Origin: Ciona intestinalis
Taxonomy: Eukaryota; Chordata; Ascidiacea; Phlebobranchia; Cionidae
Length of the DNA stretch: 64,000 nt
Assembly (NCBI RefSeq): GCF_000224145.3
Contig: NC_020166.2
Location: 8,084,050 to 8,148,049 of the forward strand
Direction of reading: 5' to 3'
Below the pieces are notes generated by a model, which had not been told where the DNA came from, ran no database searches, and worked only from the letters and a program-made list of their open reading frames with translations. Numbering within the stretch: position 1 is the stretch's first letter; each line of letters opens with the position of its first letter. Position numbers and translations under genes: made by a program. Positions 37,202 through 47,600 of this stretch are shown piece by piece.

Positions 37202-37773
37202 TCAACTGGAAGTTACATCTACTTGGGCAGTAATATACTTGCCTTGCTCTACTTCAACTAAAAGCTCCTGAAAATGTAGTAAAACATGAAGTGAATAGTA
37301 GTTACATAGCTGTTGTAAAGTGGGGCAAAATGGGACACTTTTTAAGTGCTCGCGTGTCCAACCTTGCCCCACCCTACTTTATATAGGATATGGAACATTG
37401 ACACCGTATATTTTAATGTGTAATTTAGACAACCTATCAGCGGCGACTGGGCTGTAGCAAATACCGTTAAGTGTATTGCCCAAGGACACGTACGCCCATA
37501 GCAGCGAGCTTTGGACCCATTACATCTGGGCTAAAGGAAGGTCTGCGAAGGCGTCGAATGAAAACCATGCTATACAAAAACAACCGGTACCGGATTTTGC
37601 AGTTCGTTCAGTTTTTGCTGCATCGTATTAATCTCATTCTCATCCGCATATCTCCACGCAGCAAGTCCACTGAAGCAACAAACGGCCACGACACGTCTGC
37701 GCACTTTGTGAAAAACGTCGCAGATTTCATGAACACTTTCTATGTTGTTGCTGTTCAAATGTAATTCCCCAAT
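37202..37773 (-). CDS. Candidate small gene, two possible exons, unrecognised
   Basis: Minus-strand exon candidates 37591-37773 (61 codons, phase 0 both sides) and 37202-37267 (22 codons ending in TGA) join in frame. The first has a pyrimidine-rich acceptor (TTTTTCCTTAAG) and a GTACCG donor. It encodes HEICDVFHKVRRRVVAVCC, FSGLAAWRYADENE and INTMQQKLNELQ: a basic patch, a short hydrophobic stretch and a coiled-coil-like end. The second encodes ELLVEVEQGKYITAQVDVT. No start codon is certain; MNSNNI within the first is not Met but Leu-Asn in frame. I do not recognise a family. The 38928-39039 piece is a possible 5' exon but its phase does not fit. It could be noise. Confidence 0.35.
37319..37384. 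mobile_element. 66-bp internally deleted MITE
   Basis: AGTGGGGCAAAATGGGACAC is joined almost directly to its complement end TGTCCAACCTTGCCCCACCC TACT, leaving just the two termini. Confidence 0.75.
37420..37560 (-). repeat. SINE 5' half (tRNA head)
   Basis: AACCTATCAGCGGCGACTGG, TTGCCCAAGGACACGTACGC and GACCCATTACATCTGGGC. It overlaps the 3' end of no exon. Confidence 0.7.
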
Positions 37774-37824
37774 CTTAAGGAAAAATATAGGTCTTAAATT
37801 GCATAATTTAGATTGGAACTTGAA

Positions 37825-38920
37825 ACGGGCTTCTCTAAAACACGCAATCTACGCAATCTTCTCTAAAACACGCAATCTACGCAATCTTCTCTAAAACACG
37901 CAATCTAAGCAGTCTTGTTTTGTCAAATTAGTAAATCAAGTTTTTTAAATAAATAATTATATTATTTAACCAAATATGTCCTAAACTAACGCAATCTATA
38001 GAATTAACACATAGCGCCACCTTTCGGTCAAGTCACGCAATCTACGCAATCTACACAATCTCCTCTAAAACACGCAAACTACGCAGTCTTGTTTTGTCAA
38101 ATTAGTAAACCAAGTTTTTTTAATAAATAAATATATTAATTAACTAAATATGTCCTAAAATAAAATAACGCAATCTATTGAATTAACACATTGCGCCACC
38201 TTTCGGTCAAGTCACGCAATCTATACACAATCTAAGATATATACATAATCTGCACAGGCTTATCTTTTTAAATAAATTTATCTGTCATTTAACTGTGGTA
38301 TACTCAGAATATCAACTCAATCTACAGAACAACACGGTAGACAGTTAACGACAAATTTAAAGTATGCATTGCAGCTGAACGTCATCAAACGTCAACTTTA
38401 TGTTTAAAAGTCGTTCAACGGTTTTTCAATTTGCTAGGTAGTCTAGTGCAGAGTCCGTATATAAACGCTCTGGTCTAGTGGTTAAAGTTCTGATTTTGCA
38501 ATTATGTAGCACGGGTTCGATTTCCGCTGTCGGAACATTTTGTTGAATTTTTTTATTGTTTTTTTTGTATGTAGGGTCATGGTGTTAGGAGTTAAATAAA
38601 TTTATTTAAAAAAAACTTGGTTATTTTTTAAACAAAATTAGCCTGTGCAGATTATGTATATATCTTAGATTGTGTAGATTGCGTGACTTGACCGAAAGGT
38701 GGCGCTATGTGTTAATTCAATAGATTGCCTTATTTTATTTTAGGACATATTTAGTTAATTAATATATTTATTTATTTATTAAAAAAACTTGGTTTACTAA
38801 TTTGACAAAACAAGACTGCGTAGATTGCGTAGATTGTGTAGATTGCGTAGATTGCGTGTTTCAGAGTAGATTGCGTAGATTGTGTAGATTGCGTAGATTG
38901 CGTGTTTTAGAGAAGCCCGT
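37825..38920. mobile_element. 1.1-kb foldback (long inverted repeat) element
   Basis: It starts ACGGGCTTCTCTAAAACACG and ends with the complement. Each arm has CGCAATCTACGCAATCTA-type 10-bp repeats followed by a block with GTCTTGTTTTGTCAAATTAG, CAAATATGTCCTAAA and GCGCCACCTTTCGGTCAAG. The left arm holds two copies of that block (~37908-38045 and ~38088-38222), the right arm (~38640-38920) holds one. Between the arms is a tRNA-like segment. No transposase. No clear target duplication (flanks TTGAA and CATTAA). Confidence 0.85.
38465..38550 (+). repeat. tRNA-like segment in the foldback loop
   Basis: TGGTCTAGTGGTTA fits an A-box and GGTTCGATTTC a B-box, 36 bp apart. The anticodon stem and acceptor stem do not pair, so this is the head of a SINE-like repeat and not a working tRNA. 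Confidence 0.6.
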
Positions 38921-38927
38921 CATTAAC

Positions 38928-39039
38928 CTCCTATATATTTCTTTTCCCAAGGAATAGAACAATACAATAACAAGACAATAAGTACCACCGGAAATAATAT
39001 TTCCTGTGCAGGTGTCATCACTTTCTTCCTTCCGAGCAT
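38928..39039 (-). CDS. Candidate 38-aa micropeptide or first exon
   Basis: ATG at 39039 opens MLGRKKVMTPAQEILF followed by a membrane-like stretch PVVLIVLLLYCSIPW and WEKKYIGG, then TAA, for 38 aa. A possible donor (GAG before GTTAAT) ends at 38928, but its phase does not match the next exon candidate at 37773. The stop region lies next to the end of the foldback element. Family unknown. Confidence 0.3.
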
Positions 39040-39377
39040 CAAATGGCCGAATTACACTGCTACTGTTCTACGTAAACTATACGAACGTAGCAGTAGATCA
39101 TTAGGCGCGTGCCAGTATCAAGCTATCGAACGTAATCCTCAAGAAATATTAACATAGACAATTTCGCGAAACCGTACACATTTAAGTAGCAAGTCATTAT
39201 GCCGCGTTTTAAAAACAAAGCCGATTTTAATTAAGAAGCCAAACTATGATTGCAATATATCTAGGACTGCATTTTTTCAAGCAAAACCACTTGAAAACAG
39301 GTTTTTCTTTTTTATACGTGCATGTTATAACCAGAAACAAATAAGCAGAACAAAAAATTTTACCGCAACCTGTCAAA

Positions 39378-39877
39378 NNNNNNNNNNNNNNNNNNNNNNN
39401 NNNNNNNNNNNNNNNNNNNNNNNNNNNNNNNNNNNNNNNNNNNNNNNNNNNNNNNNNNNNNNNNNNNNNNNNNNNNNNNNNNNNNNNNNNNNNNNNNNNN
39501 NNNNNNNNNNNNNNNNNNNNNNNNNNNNNNNNNNNNNNNNNNNNNNNNNNNNNNNNNNNNNNNNNNNNNNNNNNNNNNNNNNNNNNNNNNNNNNNNNNNN
39601 NNNNNNNNNNNNNNNNNNNNNNNNNNNNNNNNNNNNNNNNNNNNNNNNNNNNNNNNNNNNNNNNNNNNNNNNNNNNNNNNNNNNNNNNNNNNNNNNNNNN
39701 NNNNNNNNNNNNNNNNNNNNNNNNNNNNNNNNNNNNNNNNNNNNNNNNNNNNNNNNNNNNNNNNNNNNNNNNNNNNNNNNNNNNNNNNNNNNNNNNNNNN
39801 NNNNNNNNNNNNNNNNNNNNNNNNNNNNNNNNNNNNNNNNNNNNNNNNNNNNNNNNNNNNNNNNNNNNNNNNNNNNN
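39378..39877. other. Assembly gap (500 N)
   Basis: Exactly 500 N, a placeholder size, so the true length is unknown. The right edge starts inside a tandem repeat unit. Confidence 0.99.
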
Positions 39878-40440
39878 TGGGGATAACATGTGAGTGACCT
39901 ACATAGATGTATGCGTAAGTTATATTTTCGCCGAAATATTTTAAAATTTAATACTTGTATGATTCGGGTTATGACCCTCATACTTGTTTGTATTCTGAAC
40001 CCTTCCCCGCACTTTTTTGAAGAAAATGATGTTTCATTTTTTAGGTATTACGTAGCGCTATAACATATTCGAAGCTGGATCGGGAGAAAATTCTATAAGT
40101 ATATTTTTATGACGAATATTAATATTCAGTTATAAAAAAAAGTTGAAATTAATTTTTTTTTCGATGGGGATAACATGTGAGTGACTTACATAGATGTATG
40201 CGTAAGTTATATTTTCGCAAAAAAAATCGAAAATATAATATTTATATGATTCAAGTTATGATCATACTTTTTTATATTTAACATCTATCCCCGCACTTTT
40301 TTAAAGAAAATAATGTTTCATATTTTAGGTATCATTTAGCGCTATAACATATTCGAAGCTGGATCGGGAGAAAATTCTATAAATATGTTTTTATGACGAA
40401 TATTAATATTCATAATTAATATTTTTTCGAATTTTAAAGT
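39878..40440. repeat. 287-bp tandem repeat, two units next to the gap
   Basis: TGGGGATAACATGTGAGTGA begins at 39878 and again at 40165. Both units contain TACATAGATGTATGCGTAAG, GCTATAACATATTCGAAGCT and GACGAATATTAATATTCA. The first base after the gap is the unit start as seen here, so more units probably lie in the gap. Confidence 0.9.
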
Positions 40441-40816
40441 TTTTATTTTAGAATCGGTACCGCTGGGGTCTAGTTAGTACAGTGTCCAAATTTTAGGTTA
40501 GTGGTACCAGTAGAAGGTATCGAAAATGGCCGCTAGAATATCTGTATTCTAGGATCACCTTGGTCCTATAGACCCCCGCTGTGTGCAATTCTGACTAATA
40601 TATGTATATAAAACCTAGCCTGCTAGCTTTGTACTTAATACCACGCGTAAAACACCTACGTTTTAAGACTCAATACCGCGTCCTCTCCTTTTCGCTTTTA
40701 GAACAAACAAGTCTATTCAATGTATTGAGGAAGCCATTGTTTTTTACCATAGAAATTTCTCACGCTAATCAATACGAAGCTCAAATGCTCAATAGCGATA
40801 CATTATAAGCCATCCA

Positions 40817-40930
40817 AACATCGCTTTCTTGCCCGAAATCTTACTAACACCAAATCGCTTTCTTGCCCGAAATCTTAAACGAAACACTAACACCAAACAT
40901 CGCTTTCTTGCCCGAAATCTTCAACGAAAC
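40817..40930. repeat. Short tandem repeat, three units
   Basis: ATCGCTTTCTTGCCCGAAATC occurs three times with spacers ACTAACACCAA and AAACGAAACACTAACACCAA. Confidence 0.85.
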
Positions 40931-41602
40931 AAGATTTCAATAAAGTCGCGCCAAAGCCAACACGGCCTACACACCGTGGGTACAGGAAACAATAAAGGCT
41001 GCGCACTTTCTCAATCAATCGATTTGAAGGCACCAACTTCTGCGTTTACTATTTCAGGATGGTTTGGGCCGTGTTAAAGCGTGTAGTTCAGATTGTAGGC
41101 TTGCTCTTGAGATTTAAACCGACTAAGAATGCATTGAGAATATGTTTTAAATATAGGTCACTCTTGTGTGCCTTTAACAGACACAATTGGTTACATATAT
41201 TGCATCTGCAAAAATATAGAAGTTAATAACCGCTAATAAATCACAAAGAAGAAAAGTGTATAATAAATGATATTACATAAATAACATGTAAAAACACAAG
41301 AATAAGTTGCATTATTCCGTTGAAAATGGATATTACCTAAATTTTGGCAGCTACACAGTCACCGAGAATTAGTGTTTCAATTGTCGCGGAACAAACCTGA
41401 ATATTATTTGGCAGGAAATTGTATTTTCGACGAAATCAATTCACAGTATGAAACAACATAATTGCAAAGAAGCGTATTTAACATTTAATAGTGAAATAAA
41501 TTAGGTGTAATAACTGGCGAATGAAAACTACATAACACTGGTGGCACTTGGATAGTGGTCGGCTATATAAAAGGAAAATGACAATGCAGTTTTGCCCACA
41601 AA

Positions 41603-44600
41603 TCAAGAAGTAGTCAACCGGTTGAATGAAATGGAATAACAGCAATCCTTCATGGTGTTTTCAAACTGCTCACAGTGTTGCGCACTTGGGAACTGAAGTT
41701 GCCAGTTACACGCTTTTGAACTAGAGGGCTTTTGCATTGGGGAACACTGCTTGAAATACACACAACAGAAATGGGTTTCGTAATTCATTTCGACGTGTGT
41801 AACTTCAGAGAGTTGAACATGAGACAGGCAACGACAGAATCCTGTGCTGTGGTCTTCATGGCAGATGAACAACCGCTTGGTGGCGATCACAAGCGAGCAG
41901 TTGACAGGATATTCGGCTGTACTAGAATAAGACTGAACAAAAATTGTTATTGAACAGAGATATTACTGATGTGGTAATGTAAGTTGTATAGACTTATAAT
42001 ATAAAATTCAACATATTTAAAACACCATACATTAGGTATTTCTTAGCCGAAATATTTAAAACAATGGGTCTTACGAGTTACTTTGTGGGTGTGTTTTTGT
42101 GCATGACTGACAATTTACACAACCCAATAGTGACCACTGAGTTGAAGCAATTGGTAATAAGTGTCTTTCCCAAGGACACATATGCCCACAAAGGTAGCAT
42201 CGACAATCCTTGAACCCATCACCTATACTATTGGTCCTATAGGCTACAGGCAGGCGCGCTAAGTAAGAATGATGTACAGAGGATAAACCACTACCTGTAT
42301 AAATGAAGCGATCGCTTCAATCCAAGACTTGGCATTATCATCATCGCTTGCACGCAAATTAATCCGGGAACCTGTTCTTAAAATAACAGAGAAGTCAGCG
42401 CTTGTAACGCCGCGCTCCACAGAAGATATTTCCTCCTCTATGATGTAACAGTGGTCAGGTTTCGTTGCATTTCTGTTAAGAACAATGTTTAATAAAGATT
42501 GGAAAAAAGGTTGTTTAAAGTAAAGAAATGTGGAAGAAAATAGGTTTAAGTATTAGGATAAAAAATGAGTTACAAGTAAAGAAATGTGAAGAAAAAATGT
42601 TAAACTAAGAAATATTAAATTAAATATAGGTTTTCAGTGTTTCCAAGTGTCTAGTATATTCTTGCAGTGTTTCCAGATTGTTTTCTGAACAATTTAAATA
42701 TGTTGGTAGACTACTTAAAAGTGACGCCTGTCCAATCTAAAATTTGCATTTTTCCACACTGTTTGAGCTGCTAAACATACACAAGGCCAAATGAACAGCA
42801 TACTTAGTTTTATATTGATACAGAAGCCCATCTTCCAAGACAAAGTAAGCTGAAACCCACTTTTCCCCACCAAAAAAAGATCTCCCAGCTTTGTATGACA
42901 GATCACTTGTAAGTGATGGTTCAGTTTTAACAACTTTTGATTCAGTTTTCCACTCGATGAGAGAGTACAGCAAAATATCACAATCTGAAACAGGGATACC
43001 CGTTTCACTGGACACACAGGACTCAAGACAAGAAGTATGCTTGGTCCAGTCAGAGTATAAATGGAGTTGCTGGGAAAAAAATGAAAACAACTTTTCTTCA
43101 GGAATATATTTAATTACTAATTATAAAAATACCTTTTTGTTAGGAATATATGTTTTGTATAAATATAACTTTTCGTTAGGAATGTAATAATGTATGTTTT
43201 GTAAAAAACTAACTCGTCGTTACGAATATATGTTTTGTACAAAAATAACTTTTCCTTACGAATATATGTTTTGTACAAAAATAACTTTTCGTTACGAAAA
43301 TATGTTTTGTATAAAAATAACTTTTCGTTACGAATATATGTTTTGTATAAAAATAACTTTTTGTGGGGCAAATTAAGTTTATAAATAAGTCCTATGTATG
43401 ACTGCACCATAAGTTGTTAAGCAGGAGTGCGTTCATAATGTTAGCAGCATAGCATGTGGTGTTTGAGAGGAAATGTTCCAATGCCATGGGACAGTGGTAT
43501 TTAAGCGCATGGCTCAGGACTAGAGGATACAGGATCAAAGCTTAATGTTGCCACTATGGTAAATATATCAGTAATGTGTCTGATTATATGTCTGATTGTC
43601 AGTTGATCCAATAAGTCAGCAATTCAGAAATAAAAACAAAAAATATTCTCTTCTAAAACATACCCGATAAGTAAGGTCTTCTCATATTAGCAAGCACAAG
43701 GTGTATAAAACAAAATGTTACAAATACTGTCGTTGCCCCGCCACGCGACGATATATAAATCACACATATACATACAACATACCTGTTGTAAACCTTTCAG
43801 ATTGGCTGGATTGATATTTGGTTTATTTTCTTGAAAACAAAATAAGAGTAATCTTGTCAGTGTAGAATCTGAAGTATTACATCTTACACACTTGGTGTTT
43901 GAAGTAACATCTTCAGAAAAAATGAGGCCCTGGTGTAAAAACCAATGTAAATAAATAACTAATTATACTAAAAAGTATTATATATATATGTGTGTGTGTT
44001 TTGAAGAAAAAGTATTCCTGTTTTAAAACATTTATTTTGTTGTTTGTTAACTTGGACTTCAGCGACCTAACTTTCATTTGCATATAGTGTCAAATGCAAA
44101 CATAACAGGTAAAAATAATATTTTGCATAAACACATATTTAGAATTGAAACGCCTTTAAAATATAAGATTAGCAACAAACCAAGTTCTTTAAAAACATTA
44201 GACTTTACAACAGACGTCTGTAAAAAGCTAAAACACATATGATATTAAAACTCTTGCGCATTGAAATTACAAATGAATGAATGTAACTTGCTTTCTTTTT
44301 TTATGCCAGGCTAATAATTTAAACAATTCATTAGTGAACACTGGGTTGGAGCAATTGCTGTTAAGTATCTTGCCGAAGGACACATACGCCAATAATGGTA
44401 GCAGCGACGAGCCTTGAAAGCCTAACCCATTATCCCTGAGTTAGACGTGGCGCGCTAACCACTTGCCACAACGTAGGGCAGATAATATATACAATTAAAA
44501 TATTTGAACAAACGGGATAATTATTACCTGATTGCTGTGTAAAACATCAACGTTAAAGTATCCAAGATAGTTCTGTCTCACATACAATGTTTCATATTGA

Positions 44601-47600
44601 GTGAGGAAATAAACCAAGCTGTTTGTGAAGAGGATAAATAAATTCTCGTTGTTTTTATTTGAGTGTGATCTTGTACGAAAAAGCTACAAAAACAAGGAAT
44701 TAAATCTATAAATGTAGTAAGTAGTAAGATAATATAGTAAGGTGGGGGAGACAGGACACCATTAGCACATAATATCCAAACATCCTGATCGAGTTTTAAA
44801 CAATAAACAACGGTTTACAGGAGTCGTGAGGATACGGTTTTATAATTCTTTGAATGTTTTTTGTTTACTACTAAATGAGACAAGAAAAGAAATGGTCTCC
44901 CTGTGTCCATCTTCCCCCACCGTACTATATTATATTAAAATTCACATAGAGAAAGTCGCATTATAGTACTGAAAGGTAAGATGGGATACCATTAGAACAG
45001 AATATCCAATATTTCATATTGCCTCTTTAAAAAAATAAACAAAGAGTTCAAGCCAAGGCTACCTTTACAAACGAATGACTAGTAGTCTAGTATACCTATT
45101 AACAATAAACTAGTAACTCGTAAGCAGGCACGAAGTTTGTGAAACAGAACAACCGTGTTATAAATACCTTCATTACCCCACTTTCCATTCATATATATAA
45201 AACCAAACCTTTATTAACTTTTCATCATCGCTTAGCACAACATCTAACATAAGTTGTAGATGTAGATTGCTATCAATATCCACTACATAAGAATCTTCCA
45301 TCTCCGCAAAACTATCTTCCTCAAACAGGTGCTGAGATATATTCTCTTCTTCAAAGCTACTGTTTTCTGTTTCACAATTATCATAATATGCCAGATCAAC
45401 TGCTTTCTCAAAAACAGGAACTTTTGCATGAACTTTATCACTTTCTTTTTCGCAAATATGTTTGTTTGTGGTTACTTCACATAAATTATTTGATTCCGAA
45501 AGAGATTTCTCGCTACTAGTACTAAGTTCTAATGAAGTTGAACAGCTATCCATGTTCTTTTTCTTCTTTTGAATGGATTCAACTTTGTAAATATCAGGGT
45601 AGTCAAGTTCAGAACTTCCCGAGGCGCAAGAAGAAGCAACTTTAACTTGATGGGAGGGTTTAGAAGTTATAGCATTTTCATCAGAATTAGTTTCATCTTT
45701 ACTACACAGTTCTAGTTTGCTATCAGATGCATTAAAACTGTCTAAAATACAAGAAGAGCCAACTTTAACTTGATTGAGAGATTCAGAAATTTCATTTTCA
45801 GCGGAAATAGATTGACATGGGTCTAGTTTGCTATCAGCAGCATATGCATTGCACATTAAATAGTAAGTATTTACACCAGCGCATGTTATATCATCACATG
45901 ATGTTTGCGGAACTACATTGCATTCCGAGTTTTTATTTGTAGTGCTTTCAATGTTTAACTTGTTTGTTTGTTGACTTTCAAAACTATGAGAGGATTTTTC
46001 GGTATGAATGCTTTGCTCTATTTCAGATTCATTATTAACAATCTCAGTACAAGCAATCGGTACAGCAGTATGAGCAGTCTTGTTTAAACCACAGGTTTCA
46101 TTAAGTTCTCTATCGCTACATTCATTATGTTCTTTTTCCACTTTTTTATTATCCTTTTCCTCTGCTTCAATAGCGCCTATGGTGTGTTCGTGTTGTAGTA
46201 TATTCATTTTCAGTAATTTCCGCGGAGACTTAGTTTTGAAAGTTTTTTCTGTCGAAACTGAATCTTTTTCAGTTTCAGAAAAAGTTAGGTCAGGATTCAC
46301 ACCATCGACCAATTCTTTTATTTTTTTCTGTGTGAAATCTAAATTTTCTTCATGAATTTCAGGATCATCGGTTGTTAAATCAAAGCAAAAAAGACCACAA
46401 CTATGAGAGGCTTCATCTTCCGTCACAAAATCAATCAAGCAAACATCCGTCTGTAATGGATCATGCGAAAAATGACTTTTTTCCGGACTTTCATCTCCCA
46501 AGTCGTTACACTGAGTTGAAATTTCATGAACGCCGAATAACTTTGTGTTTTCTTGATGATGAGAGGCAGAGAGCCAAGCTGTGAGAAGATCTATGCTAGA
46601 ATCTACAGAGGATGGAATATCACTTGGTAGACCCGAGTCAGTATCATTTAAAATGTCATCACATTGTATACCAATCGTGGTAGTGTGTTTGAAGGAATGT
46701 TTTTTCCGTGTTGACAACTGTCGAGTTACTCTGATCGGACCGTCATCAATCAAGATGTCAGAATCAATATGCGTTCGTTGATTCATCTTTTTCGAAGAAG
46801 ATCCGCATTGACATCTGTTTAAGTCAAAAGAGCAGGACTTACATATAGTGTTTTCTTTCACAGTTATTCCCATACAAGTGAGCTCAGTTCCTTGTTGTTC
46901 TGCTATGGAATCAAAACATGCGACATCCTGCAGTGCTTTCGGCAATTCATAATATGCCACTTCTGGCATTTCATCACCAAGCACCACTTCTCTTGTTCTA
47001 AGCTGGTTATTCCCAAAAACACCTCTCAAAGCTTTAGCAGCAAGCTCTGTGCCCTTGGATGCAGCATTCACAAGAGCATCCGGATTTATAACAACTGCAG
47101 AGCCAAGGTTGGAGTTTTGGTGGCTTAATTCTGGTTTGCCCTTGCTACGAACTGTGCAATCTGACTGGGTAGGAGGAGTTATTGCAGGGTGGGTGATTAC
47201 GACAGGGAAAACTGGTATATCAAGATAGTGGACATCCTGGAAAAATACTGTCATAAGTTTTTACTCGAAAGTTATAATTTTTTTTATAAAATTTTTTTAA
47301 ATTTTTTTTTTTTTTAGATTTTGTATTAGCATAATACTTTAAATATATATATAACACAAAAAAAGATCAAATTCTCTACAAAATGTGGAGGCATTACTTA
47401 ATACAAAAATACATACTAAAATTACCGGTTCAATTGAAAAGTTGACGTGTTCTAATCCACACATTAAACTCTGTAGCAGTAAAAGCTGTAATGCAAAAAT
47501 AGAATTAACAAAGACTGCAACATAAAACACCTTGAATTTAGTTTACGGCTTACCTGAGGGGTACTCAAAATTGCGTGGCTGAAAAAAAATTAAACAGAAT

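Larger units (their letters stand above)
39040..41602. other. Intergenic with assembly gap and tandem repeats
   Basis: No gene recognised. Contents: 500-N gap, 287-bp repeat pair, an element-like stretch at 40450-40590 with complementary ends (CGCTGGGGTCTA and TAGACCCCCGC), and a short repeat at 40817-40930. Bases 41080-41600 show nothing. Confidence 0.5.

Noticed and set aside
37825-38290. CRISPR-like array of CGCAATCTA repeats
   Set aside because: Units are directly abutting 10-bp repeats without unique spacers, in an animal genome, within a foldback element.
38465-38550. tRNA gene
   Set aside because: A- and B-box are good, but the anticodon and acceptor stems do not pair; it is a SINE-like head.
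39227-39981. Two 200-codon minus-strand frames
   Set aside because: They are mostly the run of N.
43117-43410. Long repetitive open frames on both strands (FLYKTYIRNEK-type and MFCTKITF-type)
   Set aside because: They arise from a 39-bp minisatellite inside a PLEKHM2 intron; unit length divisible by three keeps all frames open.
46080-47128. Plus-strand open frames of 66-91 codons
   Set aside because: Antisense shadows of the large PLEKHM2 exon.
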